Below, piece by piece: positions 1 through 8,073 of a stretch of DNA of 64,000 nucleotides. The DNA lies in assembly GCA_945863605.1 (NCBI GenBank), contig CAMAZP010000005.1, forward strand, positions 1 through 64,000. Direction: 5' to 3'. Under the pieces are notes generated by a model. That model made no database searches. It saw only the letters and a program-made list of their open reading frames with translations, and was not told the DNA's origin. Source of the DNA: Chitinophaga pinensis. Lineage in GTDB: Bacteria > Bacteroidota > Bacteroidia > Flavobacteriales_D > Crocinitomicaceae. Each line of letters begins with the position of its first letter. Within the stretch, counting starts at the first letter, position 1. The position numbers and the translations under genes were made by a program.

Positions 1-293
1 AAGTTTATGATCCAATATTCGTAGGATGTAATGAGAATGAAAGCTTTATTAAAACGTATCCAAATCCAAGTGATGCATCATTCCAAGTTTTGGTAAATGA
101 TAAAAGCTTAATAGGAAACGCTACGATTCAATTGATTGATACGAAAGGATTAATTATTAATACCAAAAATATATTAATTAATGAAGGTGTTAATATGTTT
201 ATTTTAAATCAAGATCTTGATTCAGGAATCTACTACGTTAAAATTTCAAATGGATTTATAACTTCAAAAATTGTAAAACATATAGTAAAATAA
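1..293 (+). CDS. C-terminal end of a T9SS type A cargo protein (partial)
   Basis: The gene is cut by the left edge; the open frame runs from base 3 to a TAA at 291-293, giving about 96 visible residues. They contain the pattern of a type A T9SS sorting domain: a YPNPS motif, a stretch of alternating hydrophobic strands, then a GIYYVKISNG strand and a short basic tail ending in HIVK. Such domains direct proteins through the type IX secretion system to the Bacteroidota cell surface or medium and are then removed or anchored. The upstream catalytic or adhesive part is outside the window, so the function is unknown. A strong hairpin terminator follows at once. An internal TTG at 90 is not a start, since the frame is open and homologous-looking upstream of it. 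Confidence 0.85.
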   Translation, partial: VYDPIFVGCNENESFIKTYPNPSDASFQVLVNDKSLIGNATIQLIDTKGLIINTKNILINEGVNMFILNQDLDSGIYYVKISNGFITSKIVKHIVK

Positions 294-313
294 AATTTTT
301 ATTATGTTGTCGA

Positions 314-336
314 GGCTGTTCAAGACAGCCTTTTTT
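314..336 (+). terminator. Rho-independent terminator after the T9SS cargo gene
   Basis: GGCTGT (314-319) pairs with ACAGCC (325-330) around a 5-nt loop and is followed directly by a run of six T. It lies 20 nt after the stop of the partial cargo gene. Confidence 0.85.
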
Positions 337-380
337 ATTTTTAAGTTACTCTAGAAAAATTTATGATCAGACTAAATTCA

Positions 381-388
381 TACCTTTG
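381..388 (+). promoter_or_regulatory. -7 promoter element TACCTTTG
   Basis: This matches the Bacteroidota consensus TAnnTTTG. It lies 26 nt before the ATG at 414, which is a suitable distance. I see no clear TTG -33 element at the expected spacing, so the call rests on the -7 box and its position. Confidence 0.5.
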
Positions 389-413
389 ACTGTATTGTTT
401 AGATTTGTTGTAG

Positions 414-986
414 ATGCCTTCGTATATTGTTAATCTTTTTGGAGAATGTTTGAGGTATTGGATTTGTGATTTAAAAGTTGAAACTTATAAGTACATTTTT
501 AATCACAAAATTGAATTTGACAAATCATGGGAAGAATTGTTTTTTGATCTTGACTTTCTGAATACGATTGGCTTTAATCATTGGTCTGAGCTTTCAAATT
601 ACGATGAATTTCGAGGTTTTTTAATTTCAAAAAATAATCGAATCGAAGTCAAGGGCAAAATAAGAAAGACATTGAAACTAAATGCAATCGAACTGCTCAA
701 TCAAAATACGTTGTTTCCGCTTTATCAAGTTTCAATGATTGATTCAAATTTTCCTTTGAATGGCTACAAACGATTTATTTTGCTGAATTATGAAATTGGA
801 CAATTCGCAAAATATAGTTTTGAAAGCGATTCATTTAATGTTGATAAACTTGAATTTAAATTGATAACATGTCCAATGATAAATTTAGATTTTATTTTAG
901 CAGGCATTGACTATGAAGGTGTTAATTTGATCAATATAGATGAAGAAACGTTAGTAAAAAAAATGCTTGTAATCGACATAACTTGA
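414..986 (+). CDS. Hypothetical protein, 190 aa
   Basis: An open frame with an ATG start, preceded by a TAnnTTTG box and a terminator, so it is probably a real single gene. The protein is soluble-looking: no signal peptide, no membrane segment, rich in Phe, Leu, Asn, Asp and Ile. A hydrophobic-aromatic N-terminus (residues 1-20) includes CLRYWICDL, and the rest looks like a mixed alpha/beta fold. I recognise no motif. The next gene, a TrmH-type methylase, follows 47 nt later on the same strand, so the two may share a transcript. No function is proposed. Confidence 0.65.
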   Translation: MPSYIVNLFGECLRYWICDLKVETYKYIFNHKIEFDKSWEELFFDLDFLNTIGFNHWSELSNYDEFRGFLISKNNRIEVKGKIRKTLKLNAIELLNQNTLFPLYQVSMIDSNFPLNGYKRFILLNYEIGQFAKYSFESDSFNVDKLEFKLITCPMINLDFILAGIDYEGVNLINIDEETLVKKMLVIDIT

Positions 987-1033
987 TGATAATATCTTAA
1001 CTATTTTTACAGGAAACAATTTATATTTTTTTA

Positions 1034-1720
1034 GTGATTGAAATTAATGATTTTATACTTGAAGAATTCTACAAACTCATAACTCCTAATAAAGTTGAAA
1101 TGTTTGATAGAATTGCCGCCAATCGAACCAAATACCTAACAGTGGCATTAGAAAATATTTATCAAGAACATAATGCCTCGGCAGTTTTACGTTCTTGTGA
1201 TTGTTTTGGTTTACAGCAATTACATGTAATAGAACATAGTAATTCATTTGCTATTCAACGAGATATCGCACTAGGTGCAGGTAGGTGGGTAGATATTTTT
1301 AATTATTCAATAAGTGAAAGAACAACAGATGATTGTATATTAAATCTTCAAAATCAAGGATATAAAATTGTTGCAACAACGCCTCATACAGATAGCTACA
1401 CTATACATAACTTACCATTAGAAGAACCTATTGCATTTTTTTTCGGAACTGAACGACAAGGATTAACAGAAGAGGTTATCAATAGAGCAGATTATAGTGT
1501 GAAAATCCCAATGTATGGTTTTACAGAGAGTTTTAATATTTCAGTTTCTGTGGCAATTCTTCTGCAAACAATCAGACAAAGACTCGAAGTAAGTCCGATT
1601 GATTGGAAATTATCAATAAATGAACAAAGAAATTTAAAAATTGATTGGTGTAAAAAAATATTAAATGGAGGTGATGCATTAGAACAGGAATTTATTAAGA
1701 AATATAAAAAAGAATTTTAA
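1034..1720 (+). CDS. trmH: TrmH/SpoU family RNA 2'-O-ribose methyltransferase
   Basis: A 228-residue SPOUT methylase, probably the tRNA guanosine-18 2'-O-methyltransferase that uses S-adenosylmethionine. All three SpoU motifs are visible: motif 1 with N47 and R53 (HNASAVLRSCDCFG), motif 2 (FFFGTERQGL, GTE at 138-140) and motif 3 (IPMYGFTESFNISVSVA, NIS at 168-170). These form the trefoil knot and bind SAM. The length and the C-terminal basic extension fit TrmH better than the longer RlmB type, which has an extra N-terminal substrate-binding domain. The start is GTG; no ATG is available in frame before motif 1. The gene ends 37 nt before the THX gene, and a -7 box overlaps its stop codon. Confidence 0.85.
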   Translation: MIEINDFILEEFYKLITPNKVEMFDRIAANRTKYLTVALENIYQEHNASAVLRSCDCFGLQQLHVIEHSNSFAIQRDIALGAGRWVDIFNYSISERTTDDCILNLQNQGYKIVATTPHTDSYTIHNLPLEEPIAFFFGTERQGLTEEVINRADYSVKIPMYGFTESFNISVSVAILLQTIRQRLEVSPIDWKLSINEQRNLKIDWCKKILNGGDALEQEFIKKYKKEF

Positions 1721-1725
1721 CTTTG
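1718..1725 (+). promoter_or_regulatory. -7 promoter element TAACTTTG for the THX gene
   Basis: A perfect TAnnTTTG match overlaps the trmH stop codon. It would start transcription roughly 25-30 nt before the THX ATG at 1758. Confidence 0.5.
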
Positions 1726-1757
1726 TAAATAATAATCACCAACTAAACAAAATTATC

Positions 1758-1931
1758 ATGGGAAGAGGAGATAAAAAAACAGCAAAAGGAAAAAGAACAA
1801 TTGGTTCTTATGGAAATACACGTAAGAGAAAAGTGAATAAAGTAGCTGCAATAATTGAAAAAGTTGAAAAAGTTGAAAAGGTTGAAAAACCTACTACAAA
1901 AAAATCGACGAAAAAAGAAACCGCAAAGTAA
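1758..1931 (+). CDS. 30S ribosomal protein bTHX with a Lys/Glu/Val-repeat tail, 57 aa
   Basis: A short frame from ATG 1758 to TAA 1931. The first 27 residues (MGRGDKKTAKGKRTIGSYGN followed by TRKRK) have the signature of the small basic ribosomal protein THX, which sits at the top of the 30S head in Thermus and is widespread in Bacteroidota: MG-x-GD-K-K-x-x-x-GK, then a G-S/T-YG and a basic cluster. After residue about 30 comes an unusual extension made of EKV units (IIEKVEKVEKVEKP) and a Lys/Thr tail; the repeat is also seen in the DNA as tandem GAAAAAGTT-like 9-mers. The extension looks species-specific. It has its own -7 box upstream and a hairpin terminator downstream, so it is probably monocistronic. 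Confidence 0.8.
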   Translation: MGRGDKKTAKGKRTIGSYGNTRKRKVNKVAAIIEKVEKVEKVEKPTTKKSTKKETAK

Positions 1932-1936
1932 AAATT

Positions 1937-1963
1937 AAAGCTGCCAAATTGGCGGCTTTTTTT
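1937..1963 (+). terminator. Rho-independent terminator after the THX gene
   Basis: AAAGCTGCC pairs with GGCGGCTTT (one G-U pair) around a 5-nt loop. A run of T follows, ending near 1963. Confidence 0.85.
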
Positions 1964-2006
1964 AATTTTATAATTATCATTTATTCAACAAATTAATAAA
2001 TATAGT

Positions 2007-3065
2007 ATGAAACATAATTTTGGTGCAGGTCCCTGTATATTACCTCAAGAGGTTTTTCAAAAAGCTGCTGATTCTGTTCTTGATTTTAATGGACTCTCTA
2101 TTCTAGAAATTTCTCATCGTCACAAAGATTTTGTAGCTGTAATGGATGAGGCAATTGATTTAGTTAAAAAAGCGTTGAATGTTCCTGATGGATATTCGAT
2201 TGCTTTTTTACAAGGTGGAGCTACTTTAGGCTTCACAATAGCAGCACTAACAATGATGCGTGATAATAAAAAAGCGGGATACATTAATACGGGTACTTGG
2301 GCTTCTGGTGCAATTAAAGAAGCAAAAAAAGTAGGTCTAGACGTTGATGTTTTAGCATCATCTGAAGATAAAAAGTTTGCTTATATCCCAAAAGAATATT
2401 CAGTTCCAACAGATTTAGATTACATTCATTTTACGTCAAATAATACGATTTTTGGAACTCAGTTTAGTGAATTCCCAAAATCTGACTTACCATTAGTTTG
2501 TGATATGTCATCAGATATTTTCTCTAAAGAAATAAACGTTGCTGATTTTGACTTAATTTATGCTGGTGCGCAGAAAAATTTGGGTCCAGCTGGTGCAACA
2601 TTATTTATAGTGAAAGATAGTGCTTTGGGAAAATCAACTTCCACATTCTTGCCCACTTACTTGGACTTAAAACAGCATGTTGATAAAGAATCGATGTTAA
2701 ATACACCACCAGTATTTTCAGTTTATGTAGCAATGTTAAACTTAAGAAATCTAATTGCAAACGGCGGAGTTAAAGCAATGGAAGCAAGGAATAATGCCAA
2801 AGCGGAATTACTTTACAATGAAATTGATGCAAACCCAGCTTTTATTGGAACAGTAGCAAAAGAAGATCGCTCGAAAATGAACGTTACTTTCACACTTGCT
2901 GATGAAAGTCGCGCAGCTGAATTTGATGCACTTTGGAAAGGCGCTGGAATTGTTGGTTTACCTGGACATCGATCAACTGGAGGATATAGAGCATCAATGT
3001 ATAATGCACTACCCATTGAAAGCGTTCAAGTTTTGGTGGATGTAATGAAAACGTTTGGGAAATAA
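2007..3065 (+). CDS. serC: Phosphoserine aminotransferase
   Basis: 352 residues, the usual SerC length. It is a PLP enzyme that transaminates 3-phosphohydroxypyruvate with glutamate to give O-phosphoserine, the second step of serine synthesis; family members also act in pyridoxine synthesis. Visible marks are the N-terminal FGAGPCILP, the GGAT turn near residue 70, the PLP-binding lysine K190 in YAGAQKNLGPAG, and the C-terminal GLPGHRSTGGYRASMYNA that binds substrate phosphate. The ATG start is in the standard position. serA follows on the same strand, so the pair covers two of the three serine-pathway steps; no serB is in the window. Confidence 0.97.
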   Translation: MKHNFGAGPCILPQEVFQKAADSVLDFNGLSILEISHRHKDFVAVMDEAIDLVKKALNVPDGYSIAFLQGGATLGFTIAALTMMRDNKKAGYINTGTWASGAIKEAKKVGLDVDVLASSEDKKFAYIPKEYSVPTDLDYIHFTSNNTIFGTQFSEFPKSDLPLVCDMSSDIFSKEINVADFDLIYAGAQKNLGPAGATLFIVKDSALGKSTSTFLPTYLDLKQHVDKESMLNTPPVFSVYVAMLNLRNLIANGGVKAMEARNNAKAELLYNEIDANPAFIGTVAKEDRSKMNVTFTLADESRAAEFDALWKGAGIVGLPGHRSTGGYRASMYNALPIESVQVLVDVMKTFGK

Positions 3066-3110
3066 TTGTAAGAATTGAAAATGTAGAATCTAAAATTGCA
3101 GATTAGTTTG

Positions 3111-3210
3111 CATTTCTCATTCTCTCATTTTTCATTCCCTCATTCTTCATTTAATCATAATATCTTAAAGTCTTAACATCCTAAAGTCCTAATATCTTAA
3201 AGTCTTAAAT
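3111..3210 (+). repeat. Short tandem and interspersed repeats between serC and serA
   Basis: Two low-complexity blocks fill the spacer. At 3111-3153 variants of CTCATT/TTCATT recur several times. At 3160-3209 a unit of about 16-18 nt (ATCTTAAAGTCTTAA) occurs three times, the middle copy reading ATCCTAAAGTCCTAA. No gene or clear hairpin lies here. The last copy ends 4-5 nt before the serA ATG. Confidence 0.75.
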
Positions 3211-3213
3211 AAA

Positions 3214-4170
3214 ATGAAAATACTAGCAAACGACGGAATTTCCGCAGTAGGAAAAAAATTACTTGAAGCAGCAGGCTACACTGTTATCACTGATAAGGTA
3301 GCTCAAGAAGAATTGGCAAATGCTGTGAACGAACATGGTATCGAAATGATATTAGTACGAAGCGCAACAACTGTTCGTAAAGAAGTTATTGATGCTTGTC
3401 CAAACTTAAAATTAATTGGTAGAGGTGGAGTTGGAATGGATAATATTGATGTTGCTTACGCCCGTGAGAAGGGTGTAACAGTAATCAATACGCCAGCATC
3501 CTCATCTCAATCTGTTGCAGAATTAGTCATGGGTCATCTTTTCTCTTTATCACGGTTTTTACATGACTCCTACAAGCATATGGAAGTTGGTGATTTTTCA
3601 ACATTAAAGAAAAACTATGCGAAAGGCGTAGAATTAAGAGGTAAAACAATTGGAATTATCGGTTTCGGTCGAATTGGCCAAAGTTTAGCTTCTTACGCTT
3701 TAGGTGTTGGAATGAACATAATTGCAGTAGATCAAAAAGAGTATGATGCAGAAATAAAAATCTCGGTTGGAGGAAATGATGTTGTTGTGATCATAAAAAC
3801 AGTAACTGATTTAAAAAGTGTGCTCGGTCAAATGGATTATATTTCAATTCATGTTCCAAAACAAACAGACGGAAGTGCAGTTATTACTTCTAGCGAGTTT
3901 GCATTGATGAAAAAAAATGTTCGAATTATAAATGCTTCTCGAGGTGGTGTAGTTGATGAAACTGATCTAATTGAAGCTTTAGATAATGGAGTTATTGCCG
4001 GGATTGCATTAGATGTTTTTGAAAATGAACCAAATCCCAAAAAACAGTTATTATCTCATTCCAAAATTGCATGTACACCGCATATTGGGGCCGCTACATC
4101 AGAAGCTCAAGATAGAATCGGGGAAGAGTTGGCACAATTAATAATTGGGCAATTTGGTGTAAAAATCTAA
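3214..4170 (+). CDS. serA: D-3-phosphoglycerate dehydrogenase, short form without ACT domain
   Basis: 318 residues. It oxidises 3-phosphoglycerate to 3-phosphohydroxypyruvate with NAD, the first step of serine synthesis. The Rossmann loop is GFGRIG at 150-155, and the catalytic set of the D-2-hydroxyacid dehydrogenases is present: R243 (NASRGGVVDE), E272 (FENEP) and H290 (CTPHIGAAT). The N-terminal substrate domain carries GRGGVGMDNID. The protein stops after the catalytic core, so the C-terminal ACT/ASB regulatory domains that give serine feedback in E. coli SerA are absent; this short form is common. Its place after serC supports the assignment over other hydroxyacid dehydrogenases. Confidence 0.93.
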   Translation: MKILANDGISAVGKKLLEAAGYTVITDKVAQEELANAVNEHGIEMILVRSATTVRKEVIDACPNLKLIGRGGVGMDNIDVAYAREKGVTVINTPASSSQSVAELVMGHLFSLSRFLHDSYKHMEVGDFSTLKKNYAKGVELRGKTIGIIGFGRIGQSLASYALGVGMNIIAVDQKEYDAEIKISVGGNDVVVIIKTVTDLKSVLGQMDYISIHVPKQTDGSAVITSSEFALMKKNVRIINASRGGVVDETDLIEALDNGVIAGIALDVFENEPNPKKQLLSHSKIACTPHIGAATSEAQDRIGEELAQLIIGQFGVKI

Positions 4171-4194
4171 ACTGAAATGAATTTTTTAGTTTTT
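4169..4194 (+). terminator. Probable AT-rich terminator after serA
   Basis: AAACTGAAA overlaps the serA stop and can pair with TTTTTAGTTT (one G-U pair) around a 6-nt loop, with T residues following. It is weak because it is AT-rich. Confidence 0.4.
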
Positions 4195-4232
4195 GGTTAA
4201 AAATACTGAATAATATTTTTTTTTAAAAAAAT

Positions 4233-5129
4233 GTGATAGCTTTTAATCCTAGTTATGTCCATCCACTTCCTGTAAATCATCGATTTCCAATGGAAAAATA
4301 TGATTTGTTAAAACATCAATTAGTTCATGAGGGGGTAGCTGAAATTGAAGATTTTTTTGAACCTAATTTGATTTTAACAGAACACCTTTCAAATGTTCAT
4401 GATGATAAATATCTAAAGCGTTTAAAAAATTTAGAAATATCACCTCGTGAGCAACGAATTTCTGGCTTTATCCACACAAAACAATTGATTGAGCGAGAAT
4501 TTCTAATCATGGAAGGTACGAGAAAAGCTACAGAAATCGCCCTTAACAAAGGGTATGGTTTTAATATAGCAGGTGGTACTCATCATTCATTTTATGATAA
4601 AGGAGAAGGTTTTTGTCTACTTAACGATCAAGTTATTGCAGCAAAATGGTTGTTGAAAAATTCTGATATAAAAAATATTTTAGTTATTGATTTAGATGTG
4701 CATCAAGGTAACGGTACAGCTTCTTTATTGAAAAATGAGCAAAATATATTTACTTTCAGTATGCATGGAAAGGGTAATTATCCTATAAAGAAAGAATTAT
4801 CAGATCTAGATGTTGAATTAGAGGATGGTACAAAAGATGAAGTGTATTTATATATTTTAAAATCTAAATTAGAACAAATATTAAGTAAATTTAAACCACA
4901 ATTTATTTTTTATCAAAGTGGAGTCGATATTCTAGAAAGCGATAAGTTAGGTAGACTTTCTGTAAGTCAAAACGGTTGCTATCAGAGAGATTTATATGTT
5001 TATCAAATAGTTAAACAATTAGGAGTATCCGTTGTAACTACGATGGGCGGAGGCTATAGTCCCCATATAAAAGATATTGTAAACGCACATTGTAATACTT
5101 TTAAGGCGGCGTTTGATGTCTTGACTTAA
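4233..5129 (+). CDS. Histone deacetylase-family (class II-like) amidohydrolase
   Basis: 298 residues of the arginase/deacetylase fold. Bacterial members remove acetyl or similar groups from polyamines, acetoin-related compounds or proteins; the substrate here cannot be told. The catalytic features are complete: tandem histidines H117-H118 in AGGTHHSF, zinc ligands D155 and H157 in DLDVHQGNGT, the third ligand D232 in YQSGVD, and the GGGY motif with Y275. N-terminal YVHPLPVNHRFPMEKY matches the usual start region. The start is GTG at 4233; an ATG two bases earlier is out of frame and stops at once. The gene stands alone, with 148 nt of featureless AT-rich sequence after it. Confidence 0.9.
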   Translation: MIAFNPSYVHPLPVNHRFPMEKYDLLKHQLVHEGVAEIEDFFEPNLILTEHLSNVHDDKYLKRLKNLEISPREQRISGFIHTKQLIEREFLIMEGTRKATEIALNKGYGFNIAGGTHHSFYDKGEGFCLLNDQVIAAKWLLKNSDIKNILVIDLDVHQGNGTASLLKNEQNIFTFSMHGKGNYPIKKELSDLDVELEDGTKDEVYLYILKSKLEQILSKFKPQFIFYQSGVDILESDKLGRLSVSQNGCYQRDLYVYQIVKQLGVSVVTTMGGGYSPHIKDIVNAHCNTFKAAFDVLT

Positions 5130-5277
5130 ACATTAAAAACTTTACAACATCATTGTAAAAATACCATTCAAGATTAGTTTTCTTTTTATTACTAACTTTA
5201 CTAAGCCAATATTAAAAGATGTTTAAAATACAATTTTTTGGATTAATTTATTTTATAGTTAAAGCATACTATTAAAA

Positions 5278-6507
5278 ATGAATGCATCGATAATTCCTAA
5301 AAAGATTAGTTTTGATAATTTATCATTGGTATCGTTGTTATTTATTTCATATCTAGATTTTGCACCATTTTTTTACATTTTTTTAGTCATTCAAATAATA
5401 GTATTTTTGATTAAAAAAAATAATTTAAAATTCTCTTTACATTTTTTTATTATTTCTTTTCCGTTCATTATTGCATTGTTTGGGTTAATAAACACCTCAA
5501 ATTTTAATCAAGCTTTTGAAGATATTGGTCGATTACTACCTTTCATTATTTTCCCTTTTTACTTATTACTAAAAAGTAAGGAACAATGGATTGAGCAAAA
5601 ATTAATTATGTTTATTTTTTTTATAATTGGTTTAATTATTCATTTTTTAATTGATATAATTTCAAGTTGTAATTTGTTTCTTGTGACGAAAAATATAAAT
5701 TCTTTTTTCTACACAAATTTCGATAAAGACACAAATATTTTATCGGTAATTGTTGCATGTTCAAGTCTTATATTGGCTGAATTTTGTATTCAAGAAAAAA
5801 ACAAGCACAGGTTCATCTTTTACTTTATTTCAATGTTATTATTGATTATTTTTTTAATGTTTTTACAGAGTAAGGTAGCACAAATCTCTCTTTTTTTAGG
5901 CTTATTTTTATTAATTATTTTCAATCGTTCAAATAAAAAAATAGCATATGTTCTATTCCCAATTTCATTAATGATAATCATTTTTTTTATGCCAGGTTTT
6001 AATTCAAGATTCCAAACCGCAATAAATAATTCTCAAGTTATCAAGCTCAATAAAATTCAGAAAAAGGTCCCTAAGGATTTATCAGTTGAGGATTACGATT
6101 TTTCGGAAAACATGAGAAAAATTGCAATCGAAGGATCAATTTCTGTAATTAAAAATAATATATTGATAGGAGTTGGAACAGGAGACTGGAGAGATGAATT
6201 AACGGAATGGTATAAATTAAATAATCACATAAAAAGTTACAAAGATCGAACAGCACCCCATAACCAATATATACGAATTGCGTTAAAACATGGAATCGTT
6301 GGATTACTTTACATGGGAGTATTTATTTTTTATGGAATAAAACAAGCAAGGAAAACAAAAAATCCTGGTATGTTCTCTATACTATTTATATTGATTATTA
6401 CATCATTAGGATATGATATTTTAGATGTAGGTACCGGTGCACCCTCAATAGCTTTTTTACTTAGTCTTTTTTTTATAAATCCAAATAATTTAATTAAAAT
6501 AAAATGA
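5278..6507 (+). CDS. O-antigen ligase/polymerase (Wzy/WaaL)-like membrane protein
   Basis: 409 residues with about ten to twelve hydrophobic segments and one large soluble loop (roughly residues 245-345). That loop holds the family hallmark: GVGTGDW, then an APHNQYIRIALKHGIVGLL stretch, where the HN-x8-G pattern follows the periplasmic loop of Wzy_C-type ligases and polymerases. Such proteins join or polymerise lipid-linked sugar chains in the inner membrane. Sequence among them diverges quickly, so ligase versus polymerase cannot be decided. The stop overlaps the ATG of the next gene (ATGA). No glycosyltransferase gene is adjacent; rfbA is far away at 60.6 kb. Confidence 0.75.
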   Translation: MNASIIPKKISFDNLSLVSLLFISYLDFAPFFYIFLVIQIIVFLIKKNNLKFSLHFFIISFPFIIALFGLINTSNFNQAFEDIGRLLPFIIFPFYLLLKSKEQWIEQKLIMFIFFIIGLIIHFLIDIISSCNLFLVTKNINSFFYTNFDKDTNILSVIVACSSLILAEFCIQEKNKHRFIFYFISMLLLIIFLMFLQSKVAQISLFLGLFLLIIFNRSNKKIAYVLFPISLMIIIFFMPGFNSRFQTAINNSQVIKLNKIQKKVPKDLSVEDYDFSENMRKIAIEGSISVIKNNILIGVGTGDWRDELTEWYKLNNHIKSYKDRTAPHNQYIRIALKHGIVGLLYMGVFIFYGIKQARKTKNPGMFSILFILIITSLGYDILDVGTGAPSIAFLLSLFFINPNNLIKIK

Positions 6508-6899
6508 TATTACCTGCAAAAATACAAGTTAGATTTTCGGACATTGATGTTATGGGACATGTAAATAATGCTGTTTATTTAAGCTATTTTGAAATGACGC
6601 GCGTTCATTATTTTAAAGAACTTTTGGGTCAAGATTGGGACTGGAAATCACATGGTATTTTGTTAGTTCGTAATGAAATTGATTACATCAAACCCATTCT
6701 AATTCAACATACCCCCGAAATTCATATGTACTTTGATGAAGCAGGTTCTAAAAGTATAAAATTGAGCTATGAAATAAAAGTAAAAGGAGAAATATATACG
6801 AAAGGAGTTTCTGTATTAGTGAGTTATGATTCTAGAATCGGAAAAACAATAACTATACCTGACGAAATGAAAGTTGCACTAGAAAAATTAAAAAAATGA
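6504..6899 (+). CDS. Hotdog-fold acyl-CoA thioesterase (YbgC/FadM type)
   Basis: 131 residues, the normal size of a single 4HBT domain. The N-terminus reads VRFSDIDVMGHVNNAVYLSY: the catalytic Asp (D15 here) in a SDxDxxGHVNN block typical of 4-hydroxybenzoyl-CoA thioesterase-like proteins, followed by the hotdog helix. These enzymes hydrolyse acyl-CoA thioesters in the cytoplasm. Its start overlaps the previous stop and its stop overlaps the next start, both by ATGA, so the three genes are probably translationally coupled. The exact acyl chain is unknown. Confidence 0.85.
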   Translation: MILPAKIQVRFSDIDVMGHVNNAVYLSYFEMTRVHYFKELLGQDWDWKSHGILLVRNEIDYIKPILIQHTPEIHMYFDEAGSKSIKLSYEIKVKGEIYTKGVSVLVSYDSRIGKTITIPDEMKVALEKLKK

Positions 6900-7957
6900 A
6901 TAAAATGAAAAATCTAATTTTAATATTGTTTGTGATAATTTACAGCAATACAGTTTTTACGCAAGTACCTGTTAAAAGTACAACAGATGTTCCTTGTTAC
7001 AAAAAGAAAAAGATATGTAACTATAAGCTTGTTTCAAATTGTTATGATTTGGTAGCTTTTGATGATCGTACAAATACCTATTTATCTAAGTCAGATTACA
7101 AAACGCTCTACACCGGTAAATGCTCGGCATGCTACAGAAATGGGGTTTTACAAGAACAAATAAATGTTGTTGATGGGAAGAGAGATAGCGAGAGTGATTC
7201 TGCTTATTATGAATCTGGATGCCTACAATCAAGACAAACTTTTATTCTTGGTAAATTGAATGGAACTAGTGTATTTTACTACGATAGTACAGGAAGAAAA
7301 GAAATCGAAGTTTCTCACAATTTAGACAAACTAGATGGAAAATATATTTTATTTGAAAACAACGTAAATAGCGATACATTAAAATTGATAACATATAAAA
7401 ATAACGTCTATGATGGACCGCAAAAAGAATATTTTTCCAATTCTGTTTTGGCTAAAGTTGTGTACTATAAAAATGGAGTTTTAAATGGTAAACATCAAAC
7501 ATTTAACGAAGATGGAAAATTAGAAATAGACATCAATTATCAAGAAGGGAAAAAACATGGTTGTTGGAAGTTCTTCTATCCAAATGGAGCGATAGCACAC
7601 ATTGAAAATTGGAATTTGAATTTGAAAAATGGTGAGTTTAAAACCTTGAATGAAAAAGGTGAGTTAGTGTCACAAGAGTTTTTCAAAAAAGGTATTCCAG
7701 ATGGTACTCATACATTTAATTTTCCGAATGCTAAACCAAAACATATTACTGTTTATGAAAAAGGAGAAATTGTCGAAGAAACGGAATTCGAAGAATTGAC
7801 GGGCGCAAAACATGTTATAAAAGAGCGCATTGATAAAAAAGCCGAAAAAGAAAAAGCGAAGGCTGCAAAAAACGCTGTTGCAACAGACGACGATCCTGAA
7901 TTATTAGATAGTCAACCAAAAAAATCTAAAAAACCAAAAAAAAAGAAAAAAGGATAG
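6896..7957 (+). CDS. Exported YwqK/MORN-like repeat protein with a Lys-rich tail
   Basis: 353 residues. A signal peptide is visible (MNKMKNLILILFVIIYSNTV, cleavage near residue 22-25). From about residue 65 to 300 there are repeated units of roughly 22-25 residues with the pattern Y-x-N-G-x-L-x-G-x-x-x-x-F, for example YYKNGVLNGKHQTFNEDGKL and FYPNGAIAHIENW, which is the YwqK/MORN-type beta-hairpin repeat found often in Bacteroidota. After a short linker the last 50 residues are strongly basic (KKSKKPKKKKKG). The function of these repeat proteins is not established. The start overlaps the thioesterase stop by 4 nt. Confidence 0.75.
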   Translation: MNKMKNLILILFVIIYSNTVFTQVPVKSTTDVPCYKKKKICNYKLVSNCYDLVAFDDRTNTYLSKSDYKTLYTGKCSACYRNGVLQEQINVVDGKRDSESDSAYYESGCLQSRQTFILGKLNGTSVFYYDSTGRKEIEVSHNLDKLDGKYILFENNVNSDTLKLITYKNNVYDGPQKEYFSNSVLAKVVYYKNGVLNGKHQTFNEDGKLEIDINYQEGKKHGCWKFFYPNGAIAHIENWNLNLKNGEFKTLNEKGELVSQEFFKKGIPDGTHTFNFPNAKPKHITVYEKGEIVEETEFEELTGAKHVIKERIDKKAEKEKAKAAKNAVATDDDPELLDSQPKKSKKPKKKKKG

Positions 7958-8073
7958 TTTAGCACTCATCTAATAATATACCCGATTGAAATGTATGTGC
8001 ATTGTTGTAAAGATAAGTTTTATCAATAAAAAATTGATTTTTTTTGGTATCTTAGTAATTCAAAAAACAAATA

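Noticed and set aside
8022-8038. ATCAAT-N5-ATTGAT as a terminator or operator
   Set aside because: It is short and only AT-rich; in this low-GC spacer it may well be chance.
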